NCBI GenBank assembly: GCA_947499125.1
Contig: CANMMP010000003.1
Location: forward strand, 124,001-188,000
Length of the DNA: 64,000 bases
DNA from: an uncultured Pontibacter sp.
Lineage (GTDB): Bacteria > Bacteroidota > Bacteroidia > Cytophagales > Hymenobacteraceae
Reading direction: 5' to 3'
Positions 44,147 to 52,677 of the stretch are shown here, in pieces (positions within the stretch are counted from its first letter, which is position 1; every line of letters starts with the position of its first letter). The notes beneath the pieces are model-generated. The model had not been told where the DNA came from. It made no database searches and saw only the letters and a list, made by a program, of their open reading frames with translations. The position numbers were made by a program, and so were the translations under genes.

Positions 44147-45928
44147 CTAAACGAAATATTTCAGACGAATAAGCTCTTTTTCACTTATATAACGCCAGTT
44201 GCCGCGTGGCAGGTCTTTCTTGGTCAGGCCTGCATATTGTACACGGTCCAGAGTTACTACTTCGTAGCCCAGGTGCTCAAAAATACGGCGAACAATGCGG
44301 TTACGGCCAATATGTATCTCTAAACCCAGGAAACGGTTTGTATCTCCTATCAGGGCTACATCATCCACTTCAGCTTTGCCGTCTTCCAGTTCTATGCCTT
44401 CCGCTACTTTCAGGAAATCTTCCTTCGAGATCGGCTTATCCAGCTCTACCTGGTATATCTTTTTTACACCGTTTGATGGGTGTGTTAGCTTTTGGGCCAG
44501 TTCGCCATCATTCGTGAAAAGCAGCAGACCTGTTGTGTTGCGGTCTAGGCGGCCAACCGGGAAAATACGCTCTTTCGAAGCCTTTTCTACCAGGCTCATC
44601 ACGGTTTTGCGGCCTTCCGGGTCGTCTGTAGTTGTCAGGAAGTCTTTTGGCTTGTTCAGCAGTACATAAACCAGTTTTTCGCGGTTCAGTATCTTTTTGC
44701 CGTATTGCACTGAGTCTTCCGGCTTCACTTTAAAGCCCATCTCTGTTACAACATGCCCGTTCACTTTAATCTCACCCGATTCGATCAGCGTATCAGCTTC
44801 ACGGCGGGAGCAAATGCCGGCATTCGCAATGTAGCGGTTCAAACGGATCGTTCCGTCATCTTCCTCTTTGCGGTTGCTTTTCTTTATGCGTGGGTTATTT
44901 TCGTAATGCTTGATGTTGTAATTCGGTGCCTCGAACTCACGTTCGCCCTGTGCGTTGCGGTTAGAGTAGCTCGATCTGTTGCCTCTTTTCTCGAATTTAC
45001 CACCACGATCTTTGTTAAACGATCTTTTATCGCCTTCAACGTTGCGGTCGTCTCTTCTGTATGGTCTTTCTTCGCGTGCTCCTTCTCTGAAGTTACGACG
45101 CTCGCCACCTTCATTTTTATCTGAAGTATAGCTTTTGCGTTCGCCACGGTCATCGCGGTTAAAAGTGCGGCGGTCATCGCGGTCGTTATTAAACGGACGA
45201 CGGTCGCCTTCTCTGCGGTCTTTGTTGAATGGGCGGCGATCTCCTTCGCCACGGTCGTTTTTGAAAGAGCGTCTTTCCTCACCGCCTTCACGGGGAGCAC
45301 GACGATCATCTCTGCGATCGGAATTGAAGTCGCGGCGCTCGCCTCTTTCAGGGCGCTCACCAAACGATCTTTTAGGAGTGTCTTCTCTTCTATCGCCAGC
45401 TGGTCTGCGCTCACCACGCTCGTTGCCAAACCTGCGGCCTTCGCCACGGTCTTCACCAAAAGAGCGACGGTCGCCTTCTTCACGGCGCGGTTTAGCTTCA
45501 CCACGGTCATCCGACTCGTTGCGGTTACGGTTAAAGCTGAATTTCTTTACTCCGTCTGCGTTACGATCATCGCGGTTAAAAGTGCGACGCTCGCCACCTT
45601 CGCGGTTATCGCGGCGGTCTGCACGGTTAAAAGTACGGCGTTCACCACCCTCCGTATTATCGCGACGTTCATCGCGATTAAATGGACGACGCTCACCACC
45701 TTCACGGTTGTCACGTCTTTCCGGGCGTTCACCAAACGATCTTCTGCCACCTTCTTCTCTCCTGTCGGAGTTATAAGGGCGGCGGTCGTTACTTTCGTTC
45801 TTATCTCTGCGGTTAAATATCTTTTTCTCGCCACGGTCGTTGCGTGGTCTTTCATCTGAGAAGCGGTTGCGTTCTCTGCGACCTTCTCCGTCGTTATCGC
45901 GGGCTGGTCTTTCGTTATCTTGTGCCAT
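44147..45928 (-). CDS. RluB/RsuA-type pseudouridine synthase with long Arg/Asp/Gly-rich N terminus
   Basis: Residues 355-593 form a normal RluB/RsuA enzyme: S4 domain (IRLNRYIANAGICSRREAD) and catalytic domain with the Asp in VGRLDRNTTGLLLF. Residues 1-350 are a low-complexity region of degenerate repeats rich in Arg, Asp, Glu, Gly and Phe (units like NREGGERRTFN). This is probably disordered and RNA-binding. Such extensions are known in Bacteroidota members. Target is likely a 23S or 16S rRNA uridine. The repeats also create long misleading frames on the other strand. Confidence 0.88.
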   Translation of the reverse strand: MAQDNERPARDNDGEGRRERNRFSDERPRNDRGEKKIFNRRDKNESNDRRPYNSDRREEGGRRSFGERPERRDNREGGERRPFNRDERRDNTEGGERRTFNRADRRDNREGGERRTFNRDDRNADGVKKFSFNRNRNESDDRGEAKPRREEGDRRSFGEDRGEGRRFGNERGERRPAGDRREDTPKRSFGERPERGERRDFNSDRRDDRRAPREGGEERRSFKNDRGEGDRRPFNKDRREGDRRPFNNDRDDRRTFNRDDRGERKSYTSDKNEGGERRNFREGAREERPYRRDDRNVEGDKRSFNKDRGGKFEKRGNRSSYSNRNAQGEREFEAPNYNIKHYENNPRIKKSNRKEEDDGTIRLNRYIANAGICSRREADTLIESGEIKVNGHVVTEMGFKVKPEDSVQYGKKILNREKLVYVLLNKPKDFLTTTDDPEGRKTVMSLVEKASKERIFPVGRLDRNTTGLLLFTNDGELAQKLTHPSNGVKKIYQVELDKPISKEDFLKVAEGIELEDGKAEVDDVALIGDTNRFLGLEIHIGRNRIVRRIFEHLGYEVVTLDRVQYAGLTKKDLPRGNWRYISEKELIRLKYFV

Positions 45929-46010
45929 TTTATGTATGTTACCGATGCAGTATCGCTACTGTACCTTTATGTGCAGTAATCTGTACTATTAAATTATTTG
46001 TGTGATCTCG

Positions 46011-46571
46011 CTAATCTGCCACTTCGCCGATTGTATTCTCTTCGGCGGCAAAGTCTTTTAGCTGTGGGAGGTCTTTTATGTGGTTAATGCCGAAGTAATC
46101 CATAAACTTCTGCGAGGTGCCATAAAGCACAGGGCGCCCTATGGTATCAGCTTTTCCTTTTATCTCGATCAGGTCCTTTTCGAGTAGTTTCTGGACGGCA
46201 TAATCGCAGCCAACGCCACGTATCTGCTCTAAGCCGCTGCGGGTGATAGGCTGCTTATAGGCAATAATTGCCAGCGTCTCGAGTGCGGACGCTGACAATT
46301 TTTTCTTTGATTTCTGTTTGAGGTATACACTTACTGTATCCTGGTATTCAGGTTTGGTCAGAAACTGGTAACCGCCTCCTATCGCATAGATCTGGAAGGC
46401 AAAACCGGCATCGTTCAACTGTTCGTTTATAGCTTCTACGCTTTCCAGCACATCGCTTACCAGCACTTCCATCTGTAATGCTTCAGTAAGGCAGCGCTGT
46501 ATCTCCTCTATACTTATCGGGGATTGGGCGCAAAAAACCAGTGCCTGAATATGATTCTGCAGGATACTCAA
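46011..46571 (-). CDS. scpB: Segregation and condensation protein B
   Basis: ScpB is the winged-helix kleisin partner of the SMC-ScpA condensin. The 186-residue protein has two winged helices, with KLSASALETLAIIAYKQPIT and RGVGCDYAVQKLLEKDLIE, and GRPVLYGTSQKFMDYFGI at the C terminus. The start appears to be TTG at 46571. It lies 12 bases after the DksA-like gene. scpA is not in the window. Confidence 0.92.
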   Translation of the reverse strand: MSILQNHIQALVFCAQSPISIEEIQRCLTEALQMEVLVSDVLESVEAINEQLNDAGFAFQIYAIGGGYQFLTKPEYQDTVSVYLKQKSKKKLSASALETLAIIAYKQPITRSGLEQIRGVGCDYAVQKLLEKDLIEIKGKADTIGRPVLYGTSQKFMDYFGINHIKDLPQLKDFAAEENTIGEVAD

Positions 46572-46583
46572 GGGTAAAAAATA

Positions 46584-46973
46584 CTAATCGTTACGCTGTA
46601 ATTTGGCTTCGATGGTGTGCTGTGTATGCGGTACGGCACGCAGTCTCTCTTTCGGGATAAGCTTACCTGTAACTATACAAACACCATAAGTACCATTTTT
46701 AATGCGGATAAGGGCGTTCTCCAACTGTTGGATAAACTTCATCTGGCGAGAAGCCAGCTGGTTTAAGCTTTCCTTTTCAGCAGTATCGGCACCGTCTTCC
46801 AGCACTTTAGTAGGCGAAGCTGTGTTGTCTGTGCCTGTATCGTTGCGGCGGCTCAGGGTCTCTTTAATGAAAGTTACTTCCTTCTTGGCGTTAGTAAGCT
46901 TCTCGTTTATGATTCCTTCAAACTCCAACAACTCCTCTCTGGAGTAACGCTGTTTCTCTTCGTTCGTATTCAT
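46584..46973 (-). CDS. DksA/TraR-like protein with degenerate zinc finger
   Basis: The 129-residue protein has the coiled-coil (about 10-90) and the DksA C-terminal signature GTYGVCIVTGKLIPKERLRAVPH. Of the four zinc-binding cysteines of DksA only one remains (CIVTGK instead of CxxCG), and the second pair is missing. Zinc-independent DksA2-type proteins are known, and Bacteroidota members often look like this. It could bind RNA polymerase in the secondary channel; the acidic tip residues cannot be judged by eye. It leads an operon with scpB. Confidence 0.83.
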   Translation of the reverse strand: MNTNEEKQRYSREELLEFEGIINEKLTNAKKEVTFIKETLSRRNDTGTDNTASPTKVLEDGADTAEKESLNQLASRQMKFIQQLENALIRIKNGTYGVCIVTGKLIPKERLRAVPHTQHTIEAKLQRND

Positions 46974-47285
46974 CTCGTTGTAAAAGTATACCTTATAAGG
47001 GTCTGTTTTCTTTGGTTTACAGTTGTTATCCCTAACAGCTGTTGTATAAATTTAGTTTACTTATTTAAATTCCGGGGTAGTAGCCGGCCTATATAAAAGT
47101 GGTGCAAAAATAACAGGATTATTTAATCTTTACTATCAGCCCTCTATTATTTCACCTGTTTTTGTGCACAGTATCAACCTTTTCCGTGCAATTAAGCTCT
47201 TACAGAACTATAACTATATTACAGATCGATGTTTTAACCTTTATTGCAAAAATTAAACCAAACTGCGGAAGGTTTATACTTTTGA
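46974..47285. other. Upstream region of the DksA-like gene
   Basis: 312 bases between ribH and the DksA-like gene without a coding frame. A TATTTTTG(CACC) -7 element lies on the minus strand at 47105-47112, which would give a leader of about 125 bases. No terminator for ribH is obvious. Confidence 0.5.
47105..47112 (-). promoter_or_regulatory. -7 element TATTTTTG(CACC), likely of the DksA-like gene
   Basis: Minus-strand TATTTTTG fits TAnnTTTG and continues CACC like four other elements here. A -33 partner is not clear. Confidence 0.4.
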
Positions 47286-47762
47286 TCAGAAGCTAAGCAT
47301 ATGAATAACGGCTGCGGCAGCCTCTACCCCTTTGTTGCCATGCTTGCCACCGGCTCTGTCGAGGGCCTGCTCCAGGTTATTTGTAGTAACCAAACCAAAC
47401 GCAACCGGCTTGTTATACTTCAGCGATACATTGGTGAGGCCATTGGCTACCGCGTGGTTTATATAATCGTCGTGCTTGGTATCGCCTTTTATTACTACAC
47501 CAATACAGATCACGGCATCTATCTCCTCGTGCTGCGCTAAAAACTGGGCTCCTAAGGTAAGCTCAAAGCTGCCCGGCACGGTGTTACGGAAAATGTTCTC
47601 TTTCTGAGCGCCATGCTTTAACAGTGTTTCGATAGCGCCGTTGCTTAGGGTATCGGTAATGTCTTTGTGCCAGTCGGCTACAACAATACCAAATTTCTTA
47701 TCAGCCATATCGGCGAAGGTGGCGGTATTGTAATCGTTCAGGTTCTTTAAAGATGTTGCCAT
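47286..47762 (-). CDS. ribH: 6,7-dimethyl-8-ribityllumazine synthase
   Basis: RibH condenses the ribityl-uracil with dihydroxybutanone phosphate in riboflavin synthesis. The 158-residue protein shows the substrate motifs VPGSFELTLGAQ, CIGVVIKGDTKHDDYI (with the catalytic His) and FGLVTTNNLEQALDRAGGKHGNKG. Full length. Transcribed alone; the YfgM-like gene upstream on the same strand has its own terminator. Confidence 0.95.
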   Translation of the reverse strand: MATSLKNLNDYNTATFADMADKKFGIVVADWHKDITDTLSNGAIETLLKHGAQKENIFRNTVPGSFELTLGAQFLAQHEEIDAVICIGVVIKGDTKHDDYINHAVANGLTNVSLKYNKPVAFGLVTTNNLEQALDRAGGKHGNKGVEAAAAVIHMLSF

Positions 47763-47840
47763 GCTTTATAATTGCTGATTGTTAATTGTTGATTGCTGCC
47801 TGTAGACTATAGAACTATAGTTATAGTTTAAGGCAGTTAT

Positions 47841-47888
47841 AAAAAAAGAAGCGCTTTTGCCTTATAATTAAAGACAAAAGCGCTTTTA
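47841..47888 (-). terminator. Terminator of the YfgM-like gene
   Basis: Stem AAGCGCTTTTG/CAAAAGCGCTT (47849-47859 with 47875-47885), with seven T on the minus-strand side, 22 bases after the stop. Confidence 0.9.
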
Positions 47889-47909
47889 TAGTTTATACCC
47901 GGGCGTTAA

Positions 47910-48626
47910 TTAGTTAGCGCCACCAGCAAGTGCTTCAGCACGTGCCTTGTATTTTTTAGCATCGTTCACTTCAGCGGCTGTTACAAATTCTTTTATGATC
48001 CTGTCATAAACTTCAACAGCAGCTTTATAGTTGTTGTCAGTTTCGTAAGCTACACCAGCCTTCATCAGGTACTGAGGTGAGAACTGCTCATTTGACTTAT
48101 GGTTGGCTGCTTTTACGTATTGGTCAGCGGCTTCTTTGTTTTTGTTCTGCTCCAGTAACGCATCACCGATCAGGCTGTAAGCGCGTGCCTGCAACAAATA
48201 ATCATCTGATTCAAACTCTTCCAGGTGTTGCTGTGCCTCGGCAAACTTACCATCTTTTAACAGTGCTACACCAGCATAAAAGTTAGCCAGGTTTCCGGCA
48301 TCTGTTCCGCTGTACTCGTCAGCAACTGCTAATAAACCTTTATATTGCCCATCGCCGTTCAGGGCTTTATTCAGCGAGTCCTGCTCGAAGTAATAAACTG
48401 CCTGGAACATGGCGTTACGGGCTTCCTGGGTTTGCGTAGTGCGGTAGTTATAGTATAAAAATCCTGCTACAACAATAGCAGCAATGGCGGCAAACACACC
48501 AAGCAGGGTTGATTTATTCTTCTTTACGAAATCCTCAGAACCCGTTGTCAGGCGTTCTGCCAACGCATCCGGGTTCTCAACCAGCTCTTCAAACTCGCTG
48601 TGCTTCTGTACTGTTTCTTTTGCCAT
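47910..48626 (-). CDS. YfgM-like membrane-anchored TPR protein
   Basis: The 238-residue protein has a cytoplasmic N terminus, one membrane helix at about 41-60 (LLGVFAAIAAIVVAGFLYY) and periplasmic TPR repeats. This matches the YfgM/BamB-associated TPR_21 family, which interacts with the Sec translocon and periplasmic chaperones. A TACTTTTG -7 element lies 24 bases upstream. It stands between ribH and pdhA. Confidence 0.82.
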   Translation of the reverse strand: MAKETVQKHSEFEELVENPDALAERLTTGSEDFVKKNKSTLLGVFAAIAAIVVAGFLYYNYRTTQTQEARNAMFQAVYYFEQDSLNKALNGDGQYKGLLAVADEYSGTDAGNLANFYAGVALLKDGKFAEAQQHLEEFESDDYLLQARAYSLIGDALLEQNKNKEAADQYVKAANHKSNEQFSPQYLMKAGVAYETDNNYKAAVEVYDRIIKEFVTAAEVNDAKKYKARAEALAGGAN

Positions 48627-48649
48627 TAGTTTAAATTGAATTAGAAATT

Positions 48650-48657
48650 CAAAAGTA
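48650..48657 (-). promoter_or_regulatory. -7 element TACTTTTG of the YfgM-like gene
   Basis: Exact TAnnTTTG match on the minus strand, 24 bases from the ATG at 48626. No clear -33 partner. Confidence 0.45.
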
Positions 48658-48740
48658 GGAATTAAAAATCGTTTTTAAAGTGATGTCCTTACTTTCGGAA
48701 CACCAAATTTATAATTTTTAATTCCTAATTCTAAATTATT

Positions 48741-49784
48741 TTAGTCCATTACGTATGGGTAGTCCGGCTCCACGTAAATATCTGTGTATAACTCAGATGG
48801 GTCCGGGTAAGGAGAATCTTCGGCAAACTTAACAGCATCCATTACTCTTGCCTTTATTTTCTCGTCTATCTGCTCCAGTTCTTCTTCGGTGGCCCACTTG
48901 TTTTTCAGTATAGTTGCTGCCACAGATTCTATCGAGTCGCGGCCTTTGTAGTCTTCCAGTTCTTCTTTGGTTCTATACTTAGCTGGGTCCGACATAGAGT
49001 GGCCTTTGTAGCGGTAAGTTCTGAACTCCAATAAAGTTGGACCTTCGCCGGCACGGGCACGCTCAGCAGCTTCCGCCACAGCAGTATGCACGTTCTCAAC
49101 GCTCATGGCATCAACCGGGAACGAAGGCATATCGTAAGCAGAGCCCAGTTTATAAAGATCCTGCACGTTTGAGGTACGCGTTACAGAAGTACCCATCGCG
49201 TAACCGTTGTTCTCAATTACAAATATCACAGGCAGTTTCCAGGTCATGGCCATGTTAAGTGCCTCGTGGAAAGCACCCTGGCGCACCGCACCATCGCCCA
49301 TGTAGCAAATGCAAAGCTTGCCTGTTTTGTTATACTTCTCGGCAAATGCCAGACCAGCACCCAGTGGCACCTGTCCGCCAACTATACCGTGGCCACCAAC
49401 AAAGTTTACTTCCTTATCGAAGATGTGCATAGAGCCGCCCTTGCCTTTAGAGCAGCCAGTAGCTTTGGCAAACATTTCGGCCATTACAGCACCCGGTTCA
49501 GTGCCCAGGGCAAGCGGGTGAGCGTGGTCGCGGTAAGCGGTTATCCACTTATCGCCTTTCTCGAGGGCAGTAACTGCACCAGCTACACAAGCCTCCTGGC
49601 CAATGTACAAGTGGCAGAAACCCTTAATTTTTTGCTGACCATAAAGTTGGCCGGTTTTTTCTTCGAAGCGGCGGATGAGTTTCATGTTCTCGAACCACCA
49701 CATATATGTTTCCTTTGAAAACTTTGGCTCAGCCTGTACCTTTGCTTTCGACGACTTCGCTTTTGCCTTTTCTTTCGTAGCCAT
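48741..49784 (-). CDS. pdhA: Pyruvate dehydrogenase E1 component, alpha subunit
   Basis: E1 alpha carries thiamine diphosphate in the pyruvate dehydrogenase complex. The 347-residue protein has a Lys/Ala-rich N terminus, the GSMHIFD and GGHGIVGGQVPLGAG motifs, the TPP-binding MGDGAVRQGAFHEALN...IENN and the phosphorylation-loop-like RYKGHSMSDPAKYR. The beta subunit and E2 are not beside it. Divergent from recF with a 129-base spacer. Confidence 0.94.
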   Translation of the reverse strand: MATKEKAKAKSSKAKVQAEPKFSKETYMWWFENMKLIRRFEEKTGQLYGQQKIKGFCHLYIGQEACVAGAVTALEKGDKWITAYRDHAHPLALGTEPGAVMAEMFAKATGCSKGKGGSMHIFDKEVNFVGGHGIVGGQVPLGAGLAFAEKYNKTGKLCICYMGDGAVRQGAFHEALNMAMTWKLPVIFVIENNGYAMGTSVTRTSNVQDLYKLGSAYDMPSFPVDAMSVENVHTAVAEAAERARAGEGPTLLEFRTYRYKGHSMSDPAKYRTKEELEDYKGRDSIESVAATILKNKWATEEELEQIDEKIKARVMDAVKFAEDSPYPDPSELYTDIYVEPDYPYVMD

Positions 49785-49913
49785 GGGTAAATATCTAATC
49801 TGGTTTTTATCCGTTGCATGCTCAGGTATAAAAAGTACCTTGCATGTTGGGCGAAAAGGCCCGGAACGGGTTTAGCTGCGAAATTACGGAAAAAGAAATC
49901 AATTATAAACTGA

Positions 49914-51020
49914 ATGCTCCTCGAAAATCTAAGTCTGCTGTTTTTCAAGAACTACGACGATGCCACGCTGGCTTTCTCGGAGCATATAAACTGCTTTATT
50001 GGCGACAACGGAAGCGGTAAAACCAACCTGCTGGATGCCATACATTACCTCTCGCTGACTAAAAGTGCCTTTAACAGCTCTGATGCGCAAAGTATAAAAC
50101 AGGGCGAAGAGTTTTTTATGGTGAAAGGTAAGTTTATAGTTGATGACACCAAACACACGGTGCAGGTAAGCCTAAAACAGGGCCAGAAAAAGACGGTAAC
50201 ACACAACAAGGTGCTTTACGAAAAGATGAGCGAGCATATTGGCCGTTTCCCGGTGGTGCTGATCTCGCCTTACGACACCGATCTGATTCGTGAAGGCAGC
50301 GAAGAACGCCGCAAGTATTTCGACAGCCTGATCTCGCAACTGGACCATACTTATCTGGAAACTCTGATACAGTATAACTATATTCTGAAGCAACGTAACT
50401 CGCTTTTAAAGCAGTTTGCCGACCGCCACTACTACGATAAAGATTACCTGCACATACTGAACGAGCAGCTCGTACCGCTGGGCCAGCAACTGGCACAGGA
50501 CCGCGAAAAGTTTTTGGAAATGTTTGTGCCGGTTTTCCAGAAACATTACCGCCACATCTCCGACAGCTCCGAAACCGTTACGCTAACCTATAAAAGCCAG
50601 CTTTTGGGTACTGATTTTGCACACCAGCTGCTACAGAACGAGCGCAAGGACATGGCTTTGCAACGCACAACTATAGGTCCGCATAAAGACGACTTCGTGT
50701 TTTTGATGGATGGCAACCCGGTAAAGCATTTCGGCTCGCAGGGCCAGCAGAAAAGCTATGTAATTGCCCTGAAACTGGCGCATTTTGAGGTAATGGCAGA
50801 ACGCCAGCACCACAAGCCCCTGCTCCTGCTCGATGATATTTTCGACCGACTGGACGAGAAACGCATCACCAAGCTCATGCAAATGGTAGCCGCCCATACT
50901 TTCGGACAGATATTTCTAACAGACACTCACCTCGACAGAACCGACAAAATACTCGAAGGCCTCTCAGAAAGTATCCGTAGATTTGATGTGAAGGATGGGG
51001 TGGTGAAGGTGATTGGGTAG
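49914..51020 (+). CDS. recF: DNA replication and repair protein RecF
   Basis: RecF is an SMC-like ATPase that helps load RecA at ssDNA gaps. The 368-residue protein has Walker A GDNGSGKTN (30-38), the GSQGQQKSYVIALKLA signature and Walker B LLLLDDIFDRLDEKR. The length is usual. dnaN/dnaA are not adjacent. A membrane protein gene is wedged between it and the DUF721 gene that normally follows. Confidence 0.94.
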   Translation: MLLENLSLLFFKNYDDATLAFSEHINCFIGDNGSGKTNLLDAIHYLSLTKSAFNSSDAQSIKQGEEFFMVKGKFIVDDTKHTVQVSLKQGQKKTVTHNKVLYEKMSEHIGRFPVVLISPYDTDLIREGSEERRKYFDSLISQLDHTYLETLIQYNYILKQRNSLLKQFADRHYYDKDYLHILNEQLVPLGQQLAQDREKFLEMFVPVFQKHYRHISDSSETVTLTYKSQLLGTDFAHQLLQNERKDMALQRTTIGPHKDDFVFLMDGNPVKHFGSQGQQKSYVIALKLAHFEVMAERQHHKPLLLLDDIFDRLDEKRITKLMQMVAAHTFGQIFLTDTHLDRTDKILEGLSESIRRFDVKDGVVKVIG

Positions 51021-51065
51021 TTGTTGATTGTTGGTTTGGAATATTTCGCTGAAACGTCAAATTTG

Positions 51066-51470
51066 ATGAAGATATCAAAAAGTAACTTGGGATTGTGGAA
51101 AGCATTATTCCCTTCAGGTTTCATTATCGTTCATATCTTTGTTGGTTCAGGCTGGTTTTATATTTCCATATCTTCTAAGCTATATTTTCTTTTCATTCCT
51201 TATGTTGCTGTAGCATTCTTTCATTTTTTTATAGCCAAAATATTACGGTATTATAAATTAAAAGAGGTCTATCTCGCAGAAGATGAAAGGGAATTAATAG
51301 TTATAGATTTAGAAACTACGAAGAAAAGCTCTGTTAATTTGGATGATCTTACGAAGGTTGAAATGAGCTTTGGTATTGTGGAGATTGAAACTCAGCTTAA
51401 AGAAAAGATTTATACTCTCCCTCATTCAAAATGGGAGTTTAACTATTTAAAAGCAGTTGCTGGTTTATAG
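51066..51470 (+). CDS. Membrane protein with PH-like tail, inserted after recF
   Basis: A 134-residue protein from ATG 51066 with two hydrophobic helices (about 10-32 and 36-56) and a beta-rich cytoplasmic half (LAEDERELIVIDLETTKKSSVNLDD split between 68 and 95) resembling bacterial PH-like domains. It is clearly AT-richer than recF and DUF721 and lacks the local codon style, which suggests recent arrival. TTG starts at 51021 would fuse directly onto the recF stop. No function can be given. Confidence 0.65.
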   Translation: MKISKSNLGLWKALFPSGFIIVHIFVGSGWFYISISSKLYFLFIPYVAVAFFHFFIAKILRYYKLKEVYLAEDERELIVIDLETTKKSSVNLDDLTKVEMSFGIVEIETQLKEKIYTLPHSKWEFNYLKAVAGL

Positions 51471-51522
51471 TTTATTGACTCATCTACCCATTCATAATTC
51501 ATCATTACTAATTACCCAAACC

Positions 51523-51846
51523 GTGCGCTACTACAAGAAGAAGGAAGAGATTGCGAAGCGAAAAGCGGGCACACAAACTATAGGCGAAAGTATAAAAGGG
51601 CTTCTGCAAGCTTACCGCCTCGAAGGCAAACTGAATGAAGTAAACCTGGTGCAACGCTGGGAAGAGATCATGGGCAAACCTATCGCCATGAAAACCCAGG
51701 AACTATACTTCCGGGACCAGAAACTGTTTGTACGCTTAACCTCTGCCCCACTGAAGCACGAACTCAACATGAGCAAAAGCAAGGTTGTAGAACTGCTGAA
51801 TCGCGCTGCCGGCCATGAGGTCGTGAAGGAAGTTGTGTTTCTATAG
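51523..51846 (+). CDS. DUF721 (DciA-like) protein
   Basis: From the GTG at 51523 the protein has 107 residues, beginning VRYYKKKEEIAKRK. The core KGLLQAYRLEGKLNEVNLVQRW and GKPIAMKTQELYFRDQKLFVRL fits DUF721; DciA relatives load the replicative helicase. The upstream extension to 51457 overlaps the previous gene and reads as spacer, so I reject it. recF and DUF721 are neighbours in many Bacteroidota. Confidence 0.82.
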   Translation: MRYYKKKEEIAKRKAGTQTIGESIKGLLQAYRLEGKLNEVNLVQRWEEIMGKPIAMKTQELYFRDQKLFVRLTSAPLKHELNMSKSKVVELLNRAAGHEVVKEVVFL

Positions 51847-51883
51847 TAAGAACTATGATTTCTGGGATTTGCTGGATTTGTAG

Positions 51884-51908
51884 AGACGCAATATGTTGCG
51901 TCTTTTTC
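51884..51908 (+). terminator. Terminator of the DUF721 gene, a member of a repeat family
   Basis: AGACGCAA/TTGCGTCT stem (51884-51903) followed by TTTTT. The stem is a near copy of the palindrome at 2900-2919, so the repeat is used as a terminator here. Confidence 0.7.
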
Positions 51909-52080
51909 ATTTCGTCTAAATCAGGGTTCTGCTGACCTCACAGCGTCTTTGAGACCTGTGAGGGTCTTGCTACGAAGCAACAAGTATAAACCCACCCCTA
52001 CCCCTCCCAAGAGGGGAATTTGGTTTACGAAAAATCCTGTCCATCCTTTAATCCTGCAAATCCTGATTCAGACAAAAAAA
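51904..52080. repeat. Intergenic island of short repeats (island 3)
   Basis: It contains an inverted pair GACCTCACAG/CTGTGAGGGTC (51934-51966), the G-rich hairpin element in reverse orientation (51991-52020) and a string of AATCCTG/CATCC units (52032-52071) that I recall as a common Bacteroidota repeat. No coding frame of note. Confidence 0.75.
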
Positions 52081-52122
52081 GGATAGCTGCCGTATACTTG
52101 CCAAAGTATAAAAACAGCTACT

Positions 52123-52677
52123 ATGACCACACCCGCTTTCCGCCCTGTCTCCTATTCCCGCACTACCCTCACCGAGCTCATGATCCCGAGCTATGCCAAC
52201 TTTGGCGGTAAAATTCATGGCGGTATTCTGCTTTCTTTGATGGATAAGGTGGCGTATGCCTGTGCAGCCAAACATGCCGGTAATTACTGTGTTACGGTAT
52301 CGGTAGAGGGAGTGCACTTTCTGCAGCCTGTGGAGGTGCAGGAGCTGGTATCGTTGCTGGCATCGGTAAATTATGTAGGCAATACCTCGCTGATGGTGGG
52401 TATAAAGGTGATTGCCGAGAACGTGAAAACTGGCCAGGTGAAACATACTAACACCTCCTACTTTACCATGGTGGCCAAAGGCGACGACGACAAACCAACC
52501 CAGGTGCCAGGGCTTTTACTTGAGTCACCGGATGATACACGCCGCTTTTTAGAGGCCATTAAACGACGAGAGTTAGCTCAGCGCTACCAATCCGAATTTT
52601 CAGAAGCTAAAACCACACTTACTACAGAGCAGGAGTTACATAAGCTGCAGGGCGAACGTTGCAAACTGGCTTATTAG
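52123..52677 (+). CDS. Acyl-CoA thioesterase, hotdog fold
   Basis: The 184-residue protein shows the YciA/ACOT pattern: an N-terminal strand, NFGGKIHGGILLSLMDKVAYACAA split across the hotdog helix (about 27-50, Gly and Asp at the usual places) and VTVSVEGVHFLQPVEVQEL. The C-terminal 45 residues are an extra helical tail rich in Glu and Lys. It hydrolyses acyl-CoAs, with the preferred chain length unknown. The start is in an ACTATG context. Flanked by repeat islands on both sides. Confidence 0.87.
   Translation: MTTPAFRPVSYSRTTLTELMIPSYANFGGKIHGGILLSLMDKVAYACAAKHAGNYCVTVSVEGVHFLQPVEVQELVSLLASVNYVGNTSLMVGIKVIAENVKTGQVKHTNTSYFTMVAKGDDDKPTQVPGLLLESPDDTRRFLEAIKRRELAQRYQSEFSEAKTTLTTEQELHKLQGERCKLAY

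Noticed and set aside
45135..45776. A 213-residue Arg/Ser-rich plus-strand frame
   Set aside because: It is the complement of the low-complexity arm of the pseudouridine synthase gene; its composition mirrors the repeats and no family fits.
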